The notes: generated from the letters alone by a model not told the origin. A stretch of DNA of 60,456 bases from CAZEDL01 sp964585245 (GCA_964585245.1 CAZPCV010000001.1:1-60456); one strand, 5' to 3'. Positions 8,763 to 14,921 are shown, counted from the first letter of the stretch. Translations and numbers: made by a program.

Positions 8763-8768
8763 GCTCTC

Positions 8769-8967
8769 ATGAAGAGAAAATAAAATCAATTGCTACTCTC
8801 ATGCGACACGAGAATAGCGGGCGGACAAGTCACGGTAATATCCGTGTTTTAGGGTGACACCCCGATCGATCGGCAACGGTCTATCGGCAAGTGTCGCAAC
8901 AAGCCGGTAGTCCAACCCTAATAAGGAAGGTCTATCGGGTGTCCGCCCTAAGATGCGGATTTTTTTT
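8769..8967 (+). ncRNA. Candidate structured noncoding RNA in element B
   Basis: About 200 bases lie between a strong promoter and a U-rich terminator. The pairings seen are: a 9-bp outer stem 8819-8827 with 8940-8948; hairpin cacgg/ccgtg at 8831-8835 and 8842-8846; stem ttagggt/accctaa at 8849-8855 and 8915-8921; nested inside it gacac/gtgtc (8856-8860, 8891-8895) and ccgat/atcgg (8862-8866, 8883-8887). The terminator stem tccgc/gcgga (8942-8946, 8955-8959) uses the same 3' strand as the outer stem, so the two folds exclude each other. Only very short frames occur. I do not recognise a known RNA class. Start inferred from promoter spacing. Confidence 0.65.
8942..8967 (+). terminator. Intrinsic terminator of the structured RNA
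   Basis: Stem tccgc/gcgga with an 8-base loop is followed by a run of eight T. It competes with the outer stem of the RNA for bases 8942-8946. Confidence 0.6.
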
Positions 8968-9202
8968 ATCTAATCCAGCTTTTAACATCAAAGGCTAACG
9001 GGCCAGAGGTAAACTTGCCAGGACAATTGTTTATTCCAACTTCATGCAAGCGCTTGCATATACAAGATGGACAAAGCAACCCTGCCAGGTTACCTGCCGG
9101 TGAAATTGCTCGCCACGCCCAATTTGGTATCACCAAATCTGGGAAACCGTGTTGTTCACCATAAGGCCGTTTGCATTCGTAGCATTTTGGGGCTCTCTTC
9201 AT
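8966..9202 (-). CDS. Transposon cargo: small zinc-ribbon-like protein
   Basis: A 78-residue protein with CYECKRPYGEQHGFPDLVIP near the start and LLCPSCICKRL in the middle, so two CxxC pairs that could bind one zinc. The run HGFPDLVIPNWAW with ISPAG, GLLCPSC and FTSGPL resembles small conserved hypothetical proteins that I recall from phages and proteobacteria; function unknown. It is on the strand opposite to the transposase and converges with the noncoding RNA, whose T-run (8960-8967) abuts the stop codon. It is likely a real gene because of the cysteine spacing and the family resemblance. Confidence 0.6.
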   Translation of the reverse strand: MKRAPKCYECKRPYGEQHGFPDLVIPNWAWRAISPAGNLAGLLCPSCICKRLHEVGINNCPGKFTSGPLAFDVKSWIR

Positions 9203-9252
9203 AAGTAAAGGTCGAAAACTTCATTTAGGAAATGTAGCTTAAAAATAAATCT

Positions 9253-9399
9253 ATGTCCAAAAAAGCACCGTGGCACTCAAGTAAATCTGAGGTATATCAC
9301 GATAATACGGAGTGCAACACAGGAAACAACATCGAACGAGAGAACATGGAACGAGGAACCGGCGGAGGCCGTAAGTGTGAAGAATGTAAAGACTGCTAA
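9253..9399 (+). CDS. Transposon cargo: 48-residue Cys/His miniprotein
   Basis: The reading frame from ATG 9253 encodes MSKKAPWHSS... with VYHDNTECNTGNNIE, then GTGGGRKCEECKDC. The arrangement YHxxxxC-x2-GNNIE ... GTGG-x3-CxxC looks like a compact metal-binding or Ada-like fold and resembles, from memory, small hypothetical proteins of other bacteria. The residues HSS, YH and CxxC would be ligands if so. A strong terminator follows 30 bases after the stop. The gene is divergent from the zinc-ribbon gene at 9202, with a 50-base shared upstream region. Confidence 0.6.
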   Translation: MSKKAPWHSSKSEVYHDNTECNTGNNIERENMERGTGGGRKCEECKDC

Positions 9400-9428
9400 A
9401 ACTTGTCGTGGATCCGCAAGGATAATAG

Positions 9429-9458
9429 AACGCCACTTAACCGTGGCGTTTTGTTTTT
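9429..9458 (+). terminator. Intrinsic terminator of the miniprotein gene
   Basis: Perfect 8-bp stem aacgccac/gtggcgtt with a 6-base loop is followed by ttgttttt. It sits just inside the right end of element B. Confidence 0.8.
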
Positions 9459-9488
9459 GCCAGTATTATGCCTTGAAGGGAGACTTGT

Positions 9489-9497
9489 GGACTTTAC
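9489..9497. repeat. Right 9-bp direct repeat of transposon island
   Basis: Third copy of ggactttac, directly after the right end of element B and directly before the displaced terminator. Confidence 0.8.
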
Positions 9498-9499
9498 TT

Positions 9500-9530
9500 A
9501 TCCACACCTAATCATGGTGTGGATTTTTTT
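9500..9530 (+). terminator. Terminator, probably belonging to the metallo-hydrolase gene at 4268-5641
   Basis: Stem atccacacc/ggtgtggat (9500-9508, 9516-9524) plus seven T. Removing the island and joining base 5665 to base 9498 would place this hairpin about 27 bases after the metallo-hydrolase stop codon. No other plus-strand gene outside the island lies upstream to claim it. Confidence 0.7.
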
Positions 9531-9578
9531 ATTTAATCTTAGCCAAAGTATTACCGTGTAACGATTTGGGGAATTTTG

Positions 9579-9607
9579 TTGACGAGTGCAGATGAGTGGT
9601 ATAGAAT
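9579..9607 (+). promoter_or_regulatory. mraZ promoter
   Basis: TTGACG at 9579-9584, 17-base spacer, TAGAAT at 9602-9607. It is overlapped by the AGTGGT repeats and leaves a leader of about 145 bases before the mraZ ATG. Confidence 0.7.
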
Positions 9608-9644
9608 GGTGTCTAGTGGTATAAAGTGGTATTTAATTAGTGGG
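9595..9644 (+). promoter_or_regulatory. MraZ operator: direct repeats of AGTGGT at 10-bp period
   Basis: AGTGGT at 9595, AATGGT at 9605, AGTGGT at 9615 and AGTGGT at 9625 have exactly 10-bp spacing. An AGTGGG at 9639 is off register. MraZ is a ring-shaped repressor known to bind short GT-rich direct repeats at 10-bp spacing upstream of its own gene. The repeats cover and follow the -10 box, so autorepression of the mraZ-rsmH-ftsL transcript is expected. Confidence 0.8.
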
Positions 9645-9759
9645 CAGCAATGCTTGTATTGTTCACTTCTTACTTCCCTTAGCTCGCGAGATGTCGTTGT
9701 CTTGAACTCTAATCTTGTTTACTTAAAAGCGGTGCGGCATTTCGTGATTATTACCAACT

Positions 9760-10191
9760 ATGTTTATCGGCGAATACAATCACACACTAGACGACAAAGG
9801 CCGGATTGCCATCCCCATTAAATTTCGGTTGGCCCTAAAAAAAGGGGCAGTCGTAACACGCGGATTAGATCATTGTTTGTTCGTCTATACCGCGGCCGAG
9901 TGGAACAAGCTCGCCGAGAAATTAGTCAATTTGCCGATCAGCCAGGCTGATAGCCGTGCCTTTGCCCGTCTCATGCTCGCTGGTGCGATGGAAATTGAAG
10001 TTGATAAACAGGGCCGCGCGATGGTGCCGGATTACCTAAGGCAGTTCGCTCATTTACAGAAAAATGTGATTGTTGCCGGTTTGTATAATCGGCTCGAAAT
10101 TTGGGATGCCGAAATGTGGCAGCGGTATAAGCAGCAGACAGAGGCAGAAAGTAATACTATCGCCGAGAGAATGGGGCAATTAGGCGTATAA
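9760..10191 (+). CDS. mraZ: Transcriptional regulator MraZ
   Basis: A 143-residue protein with two SpoVT/AbrB-type half domains, each carrying the conserved DxxGR motif: DDKGRIAIP near residue 11 and DKQGRAMVP near residue 84. Known members form rings that repress the dcw division cluster. The start MFIGEYNHTLDDKGR is the standard MraZ N-terminus, so the ATG at 9760 is well supported. A four-repeat operator lies upstream. rsmH follows after 4 bases, as in most bacterial dcw clusters. Confidence 0.97.
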   Translation: MFIGEYNHTLDDKGRIAIPIKFRLALKKGAVVTRGLDHCLFVYTAAEWNKLAEKLVNLPISQADSRAFARLMLAGAMEIEVDKQGRAMVPDYLRQFAHLQKNVIVAGLYNRLEIWDAEMWQRYKQQTEAESNTIAERMGQLGV

Positions 10192-10195
10192 CCAG

Positions 10196-11119
10196 ATGAG
10201 TATGTCACGACATGAGCCGGTATTATTGAACGAAGTGATAACAGGTCTTGCACTTAACGCCGGAGATGTAGTTGTTGATGGTACGCTGGGCGATGGCGGG
10301 CATAGCGAAGCGCTCCTAAAAGTGATCGGGCCAAGTGGAAAGTTGTTAGCGATTGATGCGGATCCGGAATCGCTGCTTCGGGCCAAACAATATTTATATT
10401 CTTTTCAAACTCAAGTCACCTTTGTCCGAGATAATTTTGTTAATCTCAGTAACATTGCGATCGCACATCAATTTACTGCGGTTAAGGGAATTTTATTGGA
10501 TTTAGGCTGGTCTAGCCCGCAGTTTGCAGAACGCGGCCGGGGCTTCAGTTTTGAACTTGATGAGCCGCTCGATATGAGATTTAGCGGCCAGTCTCCTGGC
10601 AGTGCTGAAACAGCGGCTGAAATTCTGAATACACATTCGGTTAGCGAATTGAGTAGAATTTTTCAAGTGTATGGCGAAGAAAAGTTCGCGCAACCGATCG
10701 CTGAAGCGATTGTAGAAAAGCGCCAGGCAGCGCCGTTGGTTCGGACAACAGAGTTGGTAGAAATAATTTTGAATGTATACCGGGCAAAATTACATAGCAC
10801 CAAAGAAATACCGTGGATAGGTGGAATTCATCCTGCTACCAAAGTGTTTCAGGCGCTCCGCATCGCCGTCAATCATGAGTTAGAAGTGATCGAGCAGGTA
10901 TTGCCGCAAGCGCTCGAATTACTTGCCCCCAAAGGGCGATTGGCTGTTATCACCTTTCATTCGCTCGAAGACAGAATAGTGAAACATTGGTTCAAAAAAC
11001 CAGGAATCGCGGAACAAGTACATATACTAACCAAAAAACCAGTAATCGCCAGTGAAGCCGAGCTGGCGCAGAATCCGCGCTCCAGGAGCGCCAAGCTACG
11101 AATTATAGAAAAAAAATGA
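10196..11119 (+). CDS. rsmH: 16S rRNA (cytosine-1402-N4)-methyltransferase RsmH
   Basis: A 307-residue SAM-dependent methyltransferase that modifies C1402 of 16S rRNA. The N-terminus HEPVLLNEV and VDGTLGDGGHS (SAM binding) are diagnostic, followed by LLDLGWSSPQ, DEPLDMRFS, the helical insert, and the C-terminal VITFHSLEDRIVKHWFK and NPRSRSAKLR motifs. Length is normal. It lies directly between mraZ and the ftsL-like gene. A second ATG at 10202 is also possible as a start (MSRHEP...), and the difference is only two residues. Confidence 0.97.
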   Translation: MSMSRHEPVLLNEVITGLALNAGDVVVDGTLGDGGHSEALLKVIGPSGKLLAIDADPESLLRAKQYLYSFQTQVTFVRDNFVNLSNIAIAHQFTAVKGILLDLGWSSPQFAERGRGFSFELDEPLDMRFSGQSPGSAETAAEILNTHSVSELSRIFQVYGEEKFAQPIAEAIVEKRQAAPLVRTTELVEIILNVYRAKLHSTKEIPWIGGIHPATKVFQALRIAVNHELEVIEQVLPQALELLAPKGRLAVITFHSLEDRIVKHWFKKPGIAEQVHILTKKPVIASEAELAQNPRSRSAKLRIIEKK

Positions 11120-11129
11120 TAGTAATTAT

Positions 11130-11489
11130 ATGCGCTTAAAACGACGATTAGAATATCAAGCTCGTCACTTCCTTTATTTTTTACACACGATTGAATTGCC
11201 GGTATGGCTATTGTCCCCGCGCTTGAAACGCAGCTTATTGTTTACTGTTGTAGTGCTCGGTGTCGGCTACCTGTTTCAGATGAGCTCTTTGTCTACCAGT
11301 GGGTATGTGATACAAGATTATGAAAAACAGATCGCAGAATTGAAGGTGGAGCAACAAAAATTAGAAGTGGCCATTGCTGCCGGGCGTTCGATGGCCAGTA
11401 TCCAGGCACGATTGCCACAATTACATTTAACCCCGATTGCGAGTATCGAACATCGTGAGCTCACGACCCAGACTGCCATGGCACGTTAA
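11130..11489 (+). CDS. ftsL: FtsL-like division protein
   Basis: A 119-residue bitopic protein. A basic cytoplasmic head of about 35 residues is followed by one hydrophobic helix (about residues 37-53, FTVVVLGVGYLFQM) and an extracytoplasmic alpha-helical part with heptad-like spacing (YEKQIAELKVEQQKLEVAIA). Sequence similarity to FtsL is weak in general, so the call rests on topology, length and position right after rsmH. The gene expected next, ftsI, is not here. Alternative: a DivIC-type septum protein. Confidence 0.7.
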   Translation: MRLKRRLEYQARHFLYFLHTIELPVWLLSPRLKRSLLFTVVVLGVGYLFQMSSLSTSGYVIQDYEKQIAELKVEQQKLEVAIAAGRSMASIQARLPQLHLTPIASIEHRELTTQTAMAR

Positions 11490-11516
11490 GAGTCTGGCGC
11501 GGGAATAAAAGTATGT

Positions 11517-11551
11517 TATACTAAGAGCCAATCATAATTGATTGGTTTTTT
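11517..11551 (+). promoter_or_regulatory. Extended -10 element and terminator-like 5' hairpin before the TagO-like gene
   Basis: TGT followed by TATACT (11517-11522) is an extended -10 box. A perfect 7-bp hairpin ccaatca/tgattgg (11528-11534, 11539-11545) and six T follow, with the T-run ending exactly at the ATG at 11552. It may terminate the mraZ operon, or form the very 5' end of the next mRNA, or both. Confidence 0.55.
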
Positions 11552-12604
11552 ATGTGGTTTTTTTTCACTGCTCTTGTAATTTCTGTGGCTGCAACAGCGG
11601 TCGTCCGCTATGTTGCGCGCGCTTTAGAAATAGTTGATTGGCCAGATGGCGAACGGAAATTGCACTCTTCACCCATACCGTTACTTGGGGGTGTTGCCAT
11701 TTTTTTGGCGTTTTGGTCGGTAGTGGCCTATGCCATGTTTTTCACCGATCGGCTGGCTCCGCATATTGTCCCTCGGCAATTGTGGGGATTATTTTTTGCC
11801 AGTCTTATTTTAATGGTTATGGGCAGCGTTGATGATGTTCGTTCTTTTTCACCTCGGATTCGGCTTATGATAACCGCAATAGCGGTATTGATCGCTCTGT
11901 TGGGAGGTGTTAGTTTATCGCAAATTACTAATCCATTCGGCGGGGCGCTGTTGTTGGATTTTTGGAAGATACATCTGGGGACGTTGGGTACCTGGGTGGT
12001 GGTAGGGGATAGCTTAGTATTTTGTTGGCTCATGGGGATGATGTTTACGACCAAGATACTTGATGGATTGGACGGTTTGGCAGCGGGAATTGTGACCATT
12101 GGTTTATTCGTGATTTATTTTTTGACTCTCACCAAGAAATTTTATCAGCCGGATGTGGGGCTGCTCGCTCTCATCGCGGCCGGAGCAGTTTTAGGTTTTT
12201 TATGTTTCAATTTTCATCCGGCCAAGATTTTTTTGGGCGAAGGAGGGAGTTTGTTACTTGGATTTTTGTTGGGTGTGCTGGCGGTAATTTCAGGGGGGAA
12301 AATTGCCACGGCGTTACTCGTTATGGCCGTACCGATTTTGGATTTGGCGCGGGTAATGTATGTGCGCTGGCGGCATGGACGCTCGGTGTTTCAGGGTGAT
12401 CGTGAGCATTTGCATTTTCGTTTGCGCGACGCCGGATTTTCGGAGCGCGGGGCGGTCTTATTTTTGTATGCCGTGGCAGCTGTGTTTGGGGCTACGACGT
12501 TATTTTTGCAAAGTAAATTTAAATTAATTACCTTGGTGGGGATTGCGATAGCGATGGGATTGTTTGGTATCTGGCTGGGTCGAGCCCCGAAACGGCATCA
12601 ATGA
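11552..12604 (+). CDS. Undecaprenyl-phosphate sugar-1-phosphate transferase (TagO/WecA/MraY superfamily)
   Basis: A 350-residue polytopic enzyme that would link a sugar phosphate (often GlcNAc-1-P) to undecaprenyl phosphate to start a surface glycan. Visible are RKLHSSPIPLLGG (residues 35-47), the DD pair at 94-95 (GSVDDVRSF), DGLDGLAAG (171-179) and the loop histidine motif REHLHFRL (284-291). Two oddities: the Asn-rich stretch normally before DGxDG reads FTTKIL, and FLGDxGS reads FLGEGGS (227-233). WecA/TagO is more likely than MraY because of the loop pattern. It probably initiates the glycan built by the genes at 24.6-32 kb and 41.7 kb. Confidence 0.88.
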   Translation: MWFFFTALVISVAATAVVRYVARALEIVDWPDGERKLHSSPIPLLGGVAIFLAFWSVVAYAMFFTDRLAPHIVPRQLWGLFFASLILMVMGSVDDVRSFSPRIRLMITAIAVLIALLGGVSLSQITNPFGGALLLDFWKIHLGTLGTWVVVGDSLVFCWLMGMMFTTKILDGLDGLAAGIVTIGLFVIYFLTLTKKFYQPDVGLLALIAAGAVLGFLCFNFHPAKIFLGEGGSLLLGFLLGVLAVISGGKIATALLVMAVPILDLARVMYVRWRHGRSVFQGDREHLHFRLRDAGFSERGAVLFLYAVAAVFGATTLFLQSKFKLITLVGIAIAMGLFGIWLGRAPKRHQ

Positions 12605-12649
12605 GTAGGTTGATTTTTTACCGGTGATGAGCCGGGTTATAAAAAATAT

Positions 12650-13123
12650 ATGATTACATCAGAGCATACATCTGTGAAGCGTTGGCACCTGCTTTTTCTT
12701 ATTGGCATTATTATTATTTCGGTGGGAGTGAAATTATATTCTCTTCACTGGCCTACGGGGTTAATAAATATTAACGGACAGCAATTACGAGTGCTGGTGG
12801 CTGATACGGATCGGCATCTTTTTCAGGGCTTGAGCAATCGCAATAGTTTGGGCGACTATGATGGTATGTTGTTTATTTTTAACCGGCGTGAACAGCATAC
12901 TATGGTAATGCGTGATATGCGTTTTGCGCTCGACATGATTTGGATTGATGGTGAGGTAATTGTTGATATTGCACCAGAATTAGCGCCCGAACCCGGCCGT
13001 AGCGAAGCAGAGCTTACTCCGTACCCGGGCCGGGCCCCTTCGACCATGGTATTAGAGATTCCGTCTGGATTTGTGGCTAAGCATAGCCTAAAAATTGGTG
13101 ATCGCGTCTCGGTGGCCTATTAA
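12650..13123 (+). CDS. DUF192 family exported protein
   Basis: A 157-residue protein with an N-terminal membrane segment (about residues 13-31) and a DUF192 domain (COG1430) from about residue 40 to the end. Typical landmarks are VADTDRHLFQGLSNR, DGMLFIF, VMRDMRFALDMIWID and VLEIPSGF. The function of the family is unknown; members are usually small exported or membrane-tethered proteins. It starts 45 bases after the TagO-like gene and may be co-transcribed with it. Confidence 0.88.
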   Translation: MITSEHTSVKRWHLLFLIGIIIISVGVKLYSLHWPTGLININGQQLRVLVADTDRHLFQGLSNRNSLGDYDGMLFIFNRREQHTMVMRDMRFALDMIWIDGEVIVDIAPELAPEPGRSEAELTPYPGRAPSTMVLEIPSGFVAKHSLKIGDRVSVAY

Positions 13124-13188
13124 TCGGCAGGCTGTTAAGGCAAATAACTGGCTTTGGGAACAAGTACTCAATAATACACAGGATTTAA

Positions 13189-13217
13189 TTGACAAATGAG
13201 CGGCTTTAGGCTATACT
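13189..13217 (+). promoter_or_regulatory. rplU promoter
   Basis: Perfect TTGACA at 13189-13194, a 17-base spacer, and TATACT at 13212-13217. It is the strongest consensus promoter in the window, as expected for a ribosomal protein gene. Confidence 0.85.
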
Positions 13218-13247
13218 CCTCTCTGTTAGTCTTTTTAAACAGTTTTT

Positions 13248-13553
13248 ATGCAGGCAGTTATTGCAACTGGTGGTAAACAATATTGGGTTAAAACCGGAGA
13301 TGTTATTAAAGTTGAAAAATTGACTGGTGAAGCGGGTGAAACGATCAGCTTCAATGAAGTCTTGTTACAAGCGGCCGAAGATGGCAGTGATTTGAAAGTC
13401 GGCACGCCTACGTTAATGGGCACTTCAATTTCTGCGACTATCGTAAAGCAGGGTAAAAATCGCACCGTGCGAGTCGAGAAATTTAAACGAAAAGTCCGGT
13501 ATCACAAAGTGCACGGTCAACGTCAGCGGTATACGGAAGTGAAGATTGGCTAA
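13248..13553 (+). CDS. rplU: 50S ribosomal protein L21
   Basis: A 101-residue protein with the L21 pattern MQAVIATGGKQYWVKTGD at the start and the basic C-terminal FKRKVRYHKVHGQRQRYTEVKI, which contacts 23S rRNA. Normal length. It is monocistronic: a consensus promoter sits upstream and a strong terminator downstream. rpmA (L27), which usually follows, is not next to it here. Confidence 0.97.
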   Translation: MQAVIATGGKQYWVKTGDVIKVEKLTGEAGETISFNEVLLQAAEDGSDLKVGTPTLMGTSISATIVKQGKNRTVRVEKFKRKVRYHKVHGQRQRYTEVKIG

Positions 13554-13571
13554 TACTGAAATGCATTTTAA

Positions 13572-13597
13572 ATCCCCGTCACTAACGGGGATTTTTT
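13572..13597 (+). terminator. rplU terminator
   Basis: Stem atccccgt/acggggat (13572-13579, 13585-13592) with a 5-base loop and six T residues, 18 bases after the stop. Confidence 0.9.
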
Positions 13598-13610
13598 ATT
13601 AAGATAATTT

Positions 13611-13870
13611 GTGTGTTGTCACTTTTTTGTCCACACAAAAAAGTAACCAAAAAAAGTGCCGAACCGATACTTCACTTCGCCACTGCCAACGATGCGTCGT
13701 CACTTGGGCCCTAAACTCGCCTGTGGGCTCAAACAATAGGGCCCATCCGCGAAGAACGTGACTCCTTATCGTGGCCAGATGGCGTCGTTGCGTATGTGTT
13801 CGGGGGTGAGTGTTGGTGAGAGTGCTTAGGTAAAGAAACCACCGGGGTGAAGGCGTGGTTTTCGTTTTGA
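13611..13870. repeat. Structured intergenic region, possible dispersed repeat
   Basis: A 326-base gap between rplU and recR without a supported gene. It holds a perfect 10-bp hairpin acttttttgt/acaaaaaagt (13621-13630, 13635-13644) and a perfect 9-bp inverted repeat tgggcccta/tagggccca (13705-13713, 13737-13745). On the minus strand the poly-T hairpin could terminate recR. The cacttttttgtc...aaaaaagtaacc type of hairpin resembles intergenic repeats that I have seen in many bacterial genomes, but copy number cannot be judged from one copy here. Confidence 0.45.
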
Positions 13871-13879
13871 GAGGTGAAT

Positions 13880-14485
13880 CTATTTGTCCGTGCGGCCGCG
13901 GAGGGCGTTCGCAAGCGTGATCTCGTCGGCGTATTGTAGATCGCTGCCCATAGGGAGGCCGCGGGCTAGGCGGGTGATTTTTAGACCGGGCTGATATTTT
14001 TTAATTTCTTGTTCCAGATAGAGCCGGGTCGTTTCGCCGGGTAAGTCGGGGTTAAGGGCGATGATAATTTCACTAAGTGGAGTAGCGGTATCTTTGATTC
14101 GTTCGAGTAGTTCTGGGATTTTCGTCGCTTTTAATTCTTCTGGATCGGCGTTCGCGATGGTGCCGCGCAGCACGTGATAGCGGCCGGTGAATTGTTTGGT
14201 TTTTTCCAGGGCGACTAATTCCGGCGGGTTGGCTACTACACAGACCAGCGATTGATTGCGTGCCGGATTAGCACAGATAGGGCAGGGGTTATGATCGCTG
14301 AAATCAAAACAAATTTCACAACTTTTGACTTTGTCTACTAACTCTTTCAAGGCTAATAACAATTCAGTCGTTTCTTTTTTGCCGGATTTGAGCCAGTGAA
14401 ATAAAAATTTTTCGGCCGTATGCTGCCCGACAGATGGGAGTTTCTTTAGTTGTTTGAGTACATTATTGATTGAGGGGGAGTACAT
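13880..14485 (-). CDS. recR: Recombination protein RecR
   Basis: A 201-residue DNA repair protein of the RecFOR pathway. The N-terminal helix-hairpin-helix has LPSVGQHTAEKF, followed by the zinc finger CEICFDFSDHNPCPIC and a Toprim domain with VVANPPELVALEKT and YHVLRG. The C-terminal RLARGLPMGSDLQYADE carries the conserved family end. Normal length. It is downstream of ybaB and dnaB on the same strand, a common association for recR and ybaB. Confidence 0.96.
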   Translation of the reverse strand: MYSPSINNVLKQLKKLPSVGQHTAEKFLFHWLKSGKKETTELLLALKELVDKVKSCEICFDFSDHNPCPICANPARNQSLVCVVANPPELVALEKTKQFTGRYHVLRGTIANADPEELKATKIPELLERIKDTATPLSEIIIALNPDLPGETTRLYLEQEIKKYQPGLKITRLARGLPMGSDLQYADEITLANALRGRTDK

Positions 14486-14503
14486 ACCAGCGATAAGCGG
14501 ATT

Positions 14504-14580
14504 AAGTACTAAGCTCTAAGCAGGTGATTGTTTAAACGTGCGGGTACTTACTTTGCTTGCTCTGCTTAGTACTTAGTACT
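14504..14580. repeat. Inverted repeat between ybaB and recR
   Basis: agtactaagctctaagcag (14504-14522) pairs with ctgcttagtacttagtact (14562-14580), with 17 of 19 positions matching. It fills most of the 97-base spacer between two genes that are usually tightly linked, so it looks like a small inserted palindromic element. Confidence 0.6.
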
Positions 14581-14582
14581 GG

Positions 14583-14888
14583 TTAGTTCATTCCCGGCAA
14601 ATTAAATCCGCCCATTGTTTGCATTTTGGTGGCAATGGTACGCTGCATTTTTTTCAGCGCGTCAGCATGGGCCTCTTTGAGGCCGCTAACTAGCTTGTCT
14701 TTTTTGTCTGGACTAAGGATTTCGTCGTCGAAGGCCAGGCCACTGATTTGCAAGTTGCCGTCCATGGTCAAAACGATTTTGTCTCCGGCGGCTTTTACGG
14801 TTACGCTTTCACCGGCGAGTAAATCCTGCAGTTTTTTACCTTGATCGCGCAAATCTTTGAATTCTTTGAGTTTGCTGAATACTGACAT
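14583..14888 (-). CDS. YbaB/EbfC family nucleoid-associated protein
   Basis: A 101-residue small DNA-binding protein. The helical N-terminus (SKLKEFKDLRDQGKKLQDLLAG) is followed by the strand-rich centre AGDKIVLTMDGNLQISGLAFD and a helical C-terminus ending in NLPGMN. The pattern and size fit YbaB/EbfC, which forms a dimer with tweezer-like arms. It is located between dnaB and recR on the minus strand; the ybaB-recR pairing is widely conserved. Confidence 0.88.
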   Translation of the reverse strand: MSVFSKLKEFKDLRDQGKKLQDLLAGESVTVKAAGDKIVLTMDGNLQISGLAFDDEILSPDKKDKLVSGLKEAHADALKKMQRTIATKMQTMGGFNLPGMN

Positions 14889-14921
14889 AGAATTTTAAAT
14901 ATTAATTTTTATTGAATTATT

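Larger units (their letters stand above)
7712..9488 (+). mobile_element. IS1595-type element B with cargo
   Basis: The left end caggtgtatccc and promoter are nearly identical to element A. The right end at 9466-9487 repeats ttatgccttgaagggagact as in element A. Contents are transposase copy B, a promoter-driven structured RNA, a minus-strand zinc-ribbon miniprotein and a plus-strand Cys/His miniprotein. The cargo differs completely from that of element A, although transposase and both ends are shared. Confidence 0.75.

Noticed and set aside
8769..8967. Idea that the RNA is an omegaRNA/HEARO-type guide
   Set aside because: No IscB, IsrB or TnpB-like gene is found in or near the element; the only nuclease is an ISXO2-type DDE transposase.
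7308..9458. Idea that the cargo genes are integron cassettes with attC-like sites
   Set aside because: The paired arms do not carry the attC core patterns (RYYYAAC/GTTRRRY) and no integrase is present; IS1595 ends explain the mobility.
9595..9644. AGTGGT repeats as a possible CRISPR-like array
   Set aside because: Units are 6 bp at 10-bp spacing, far too short; MraZ operator explains them.
9576..9821. An 81-codon frame before mraZ
   Set aside because: It covers the mraZ promoter, operator and start and has no protein-like features.
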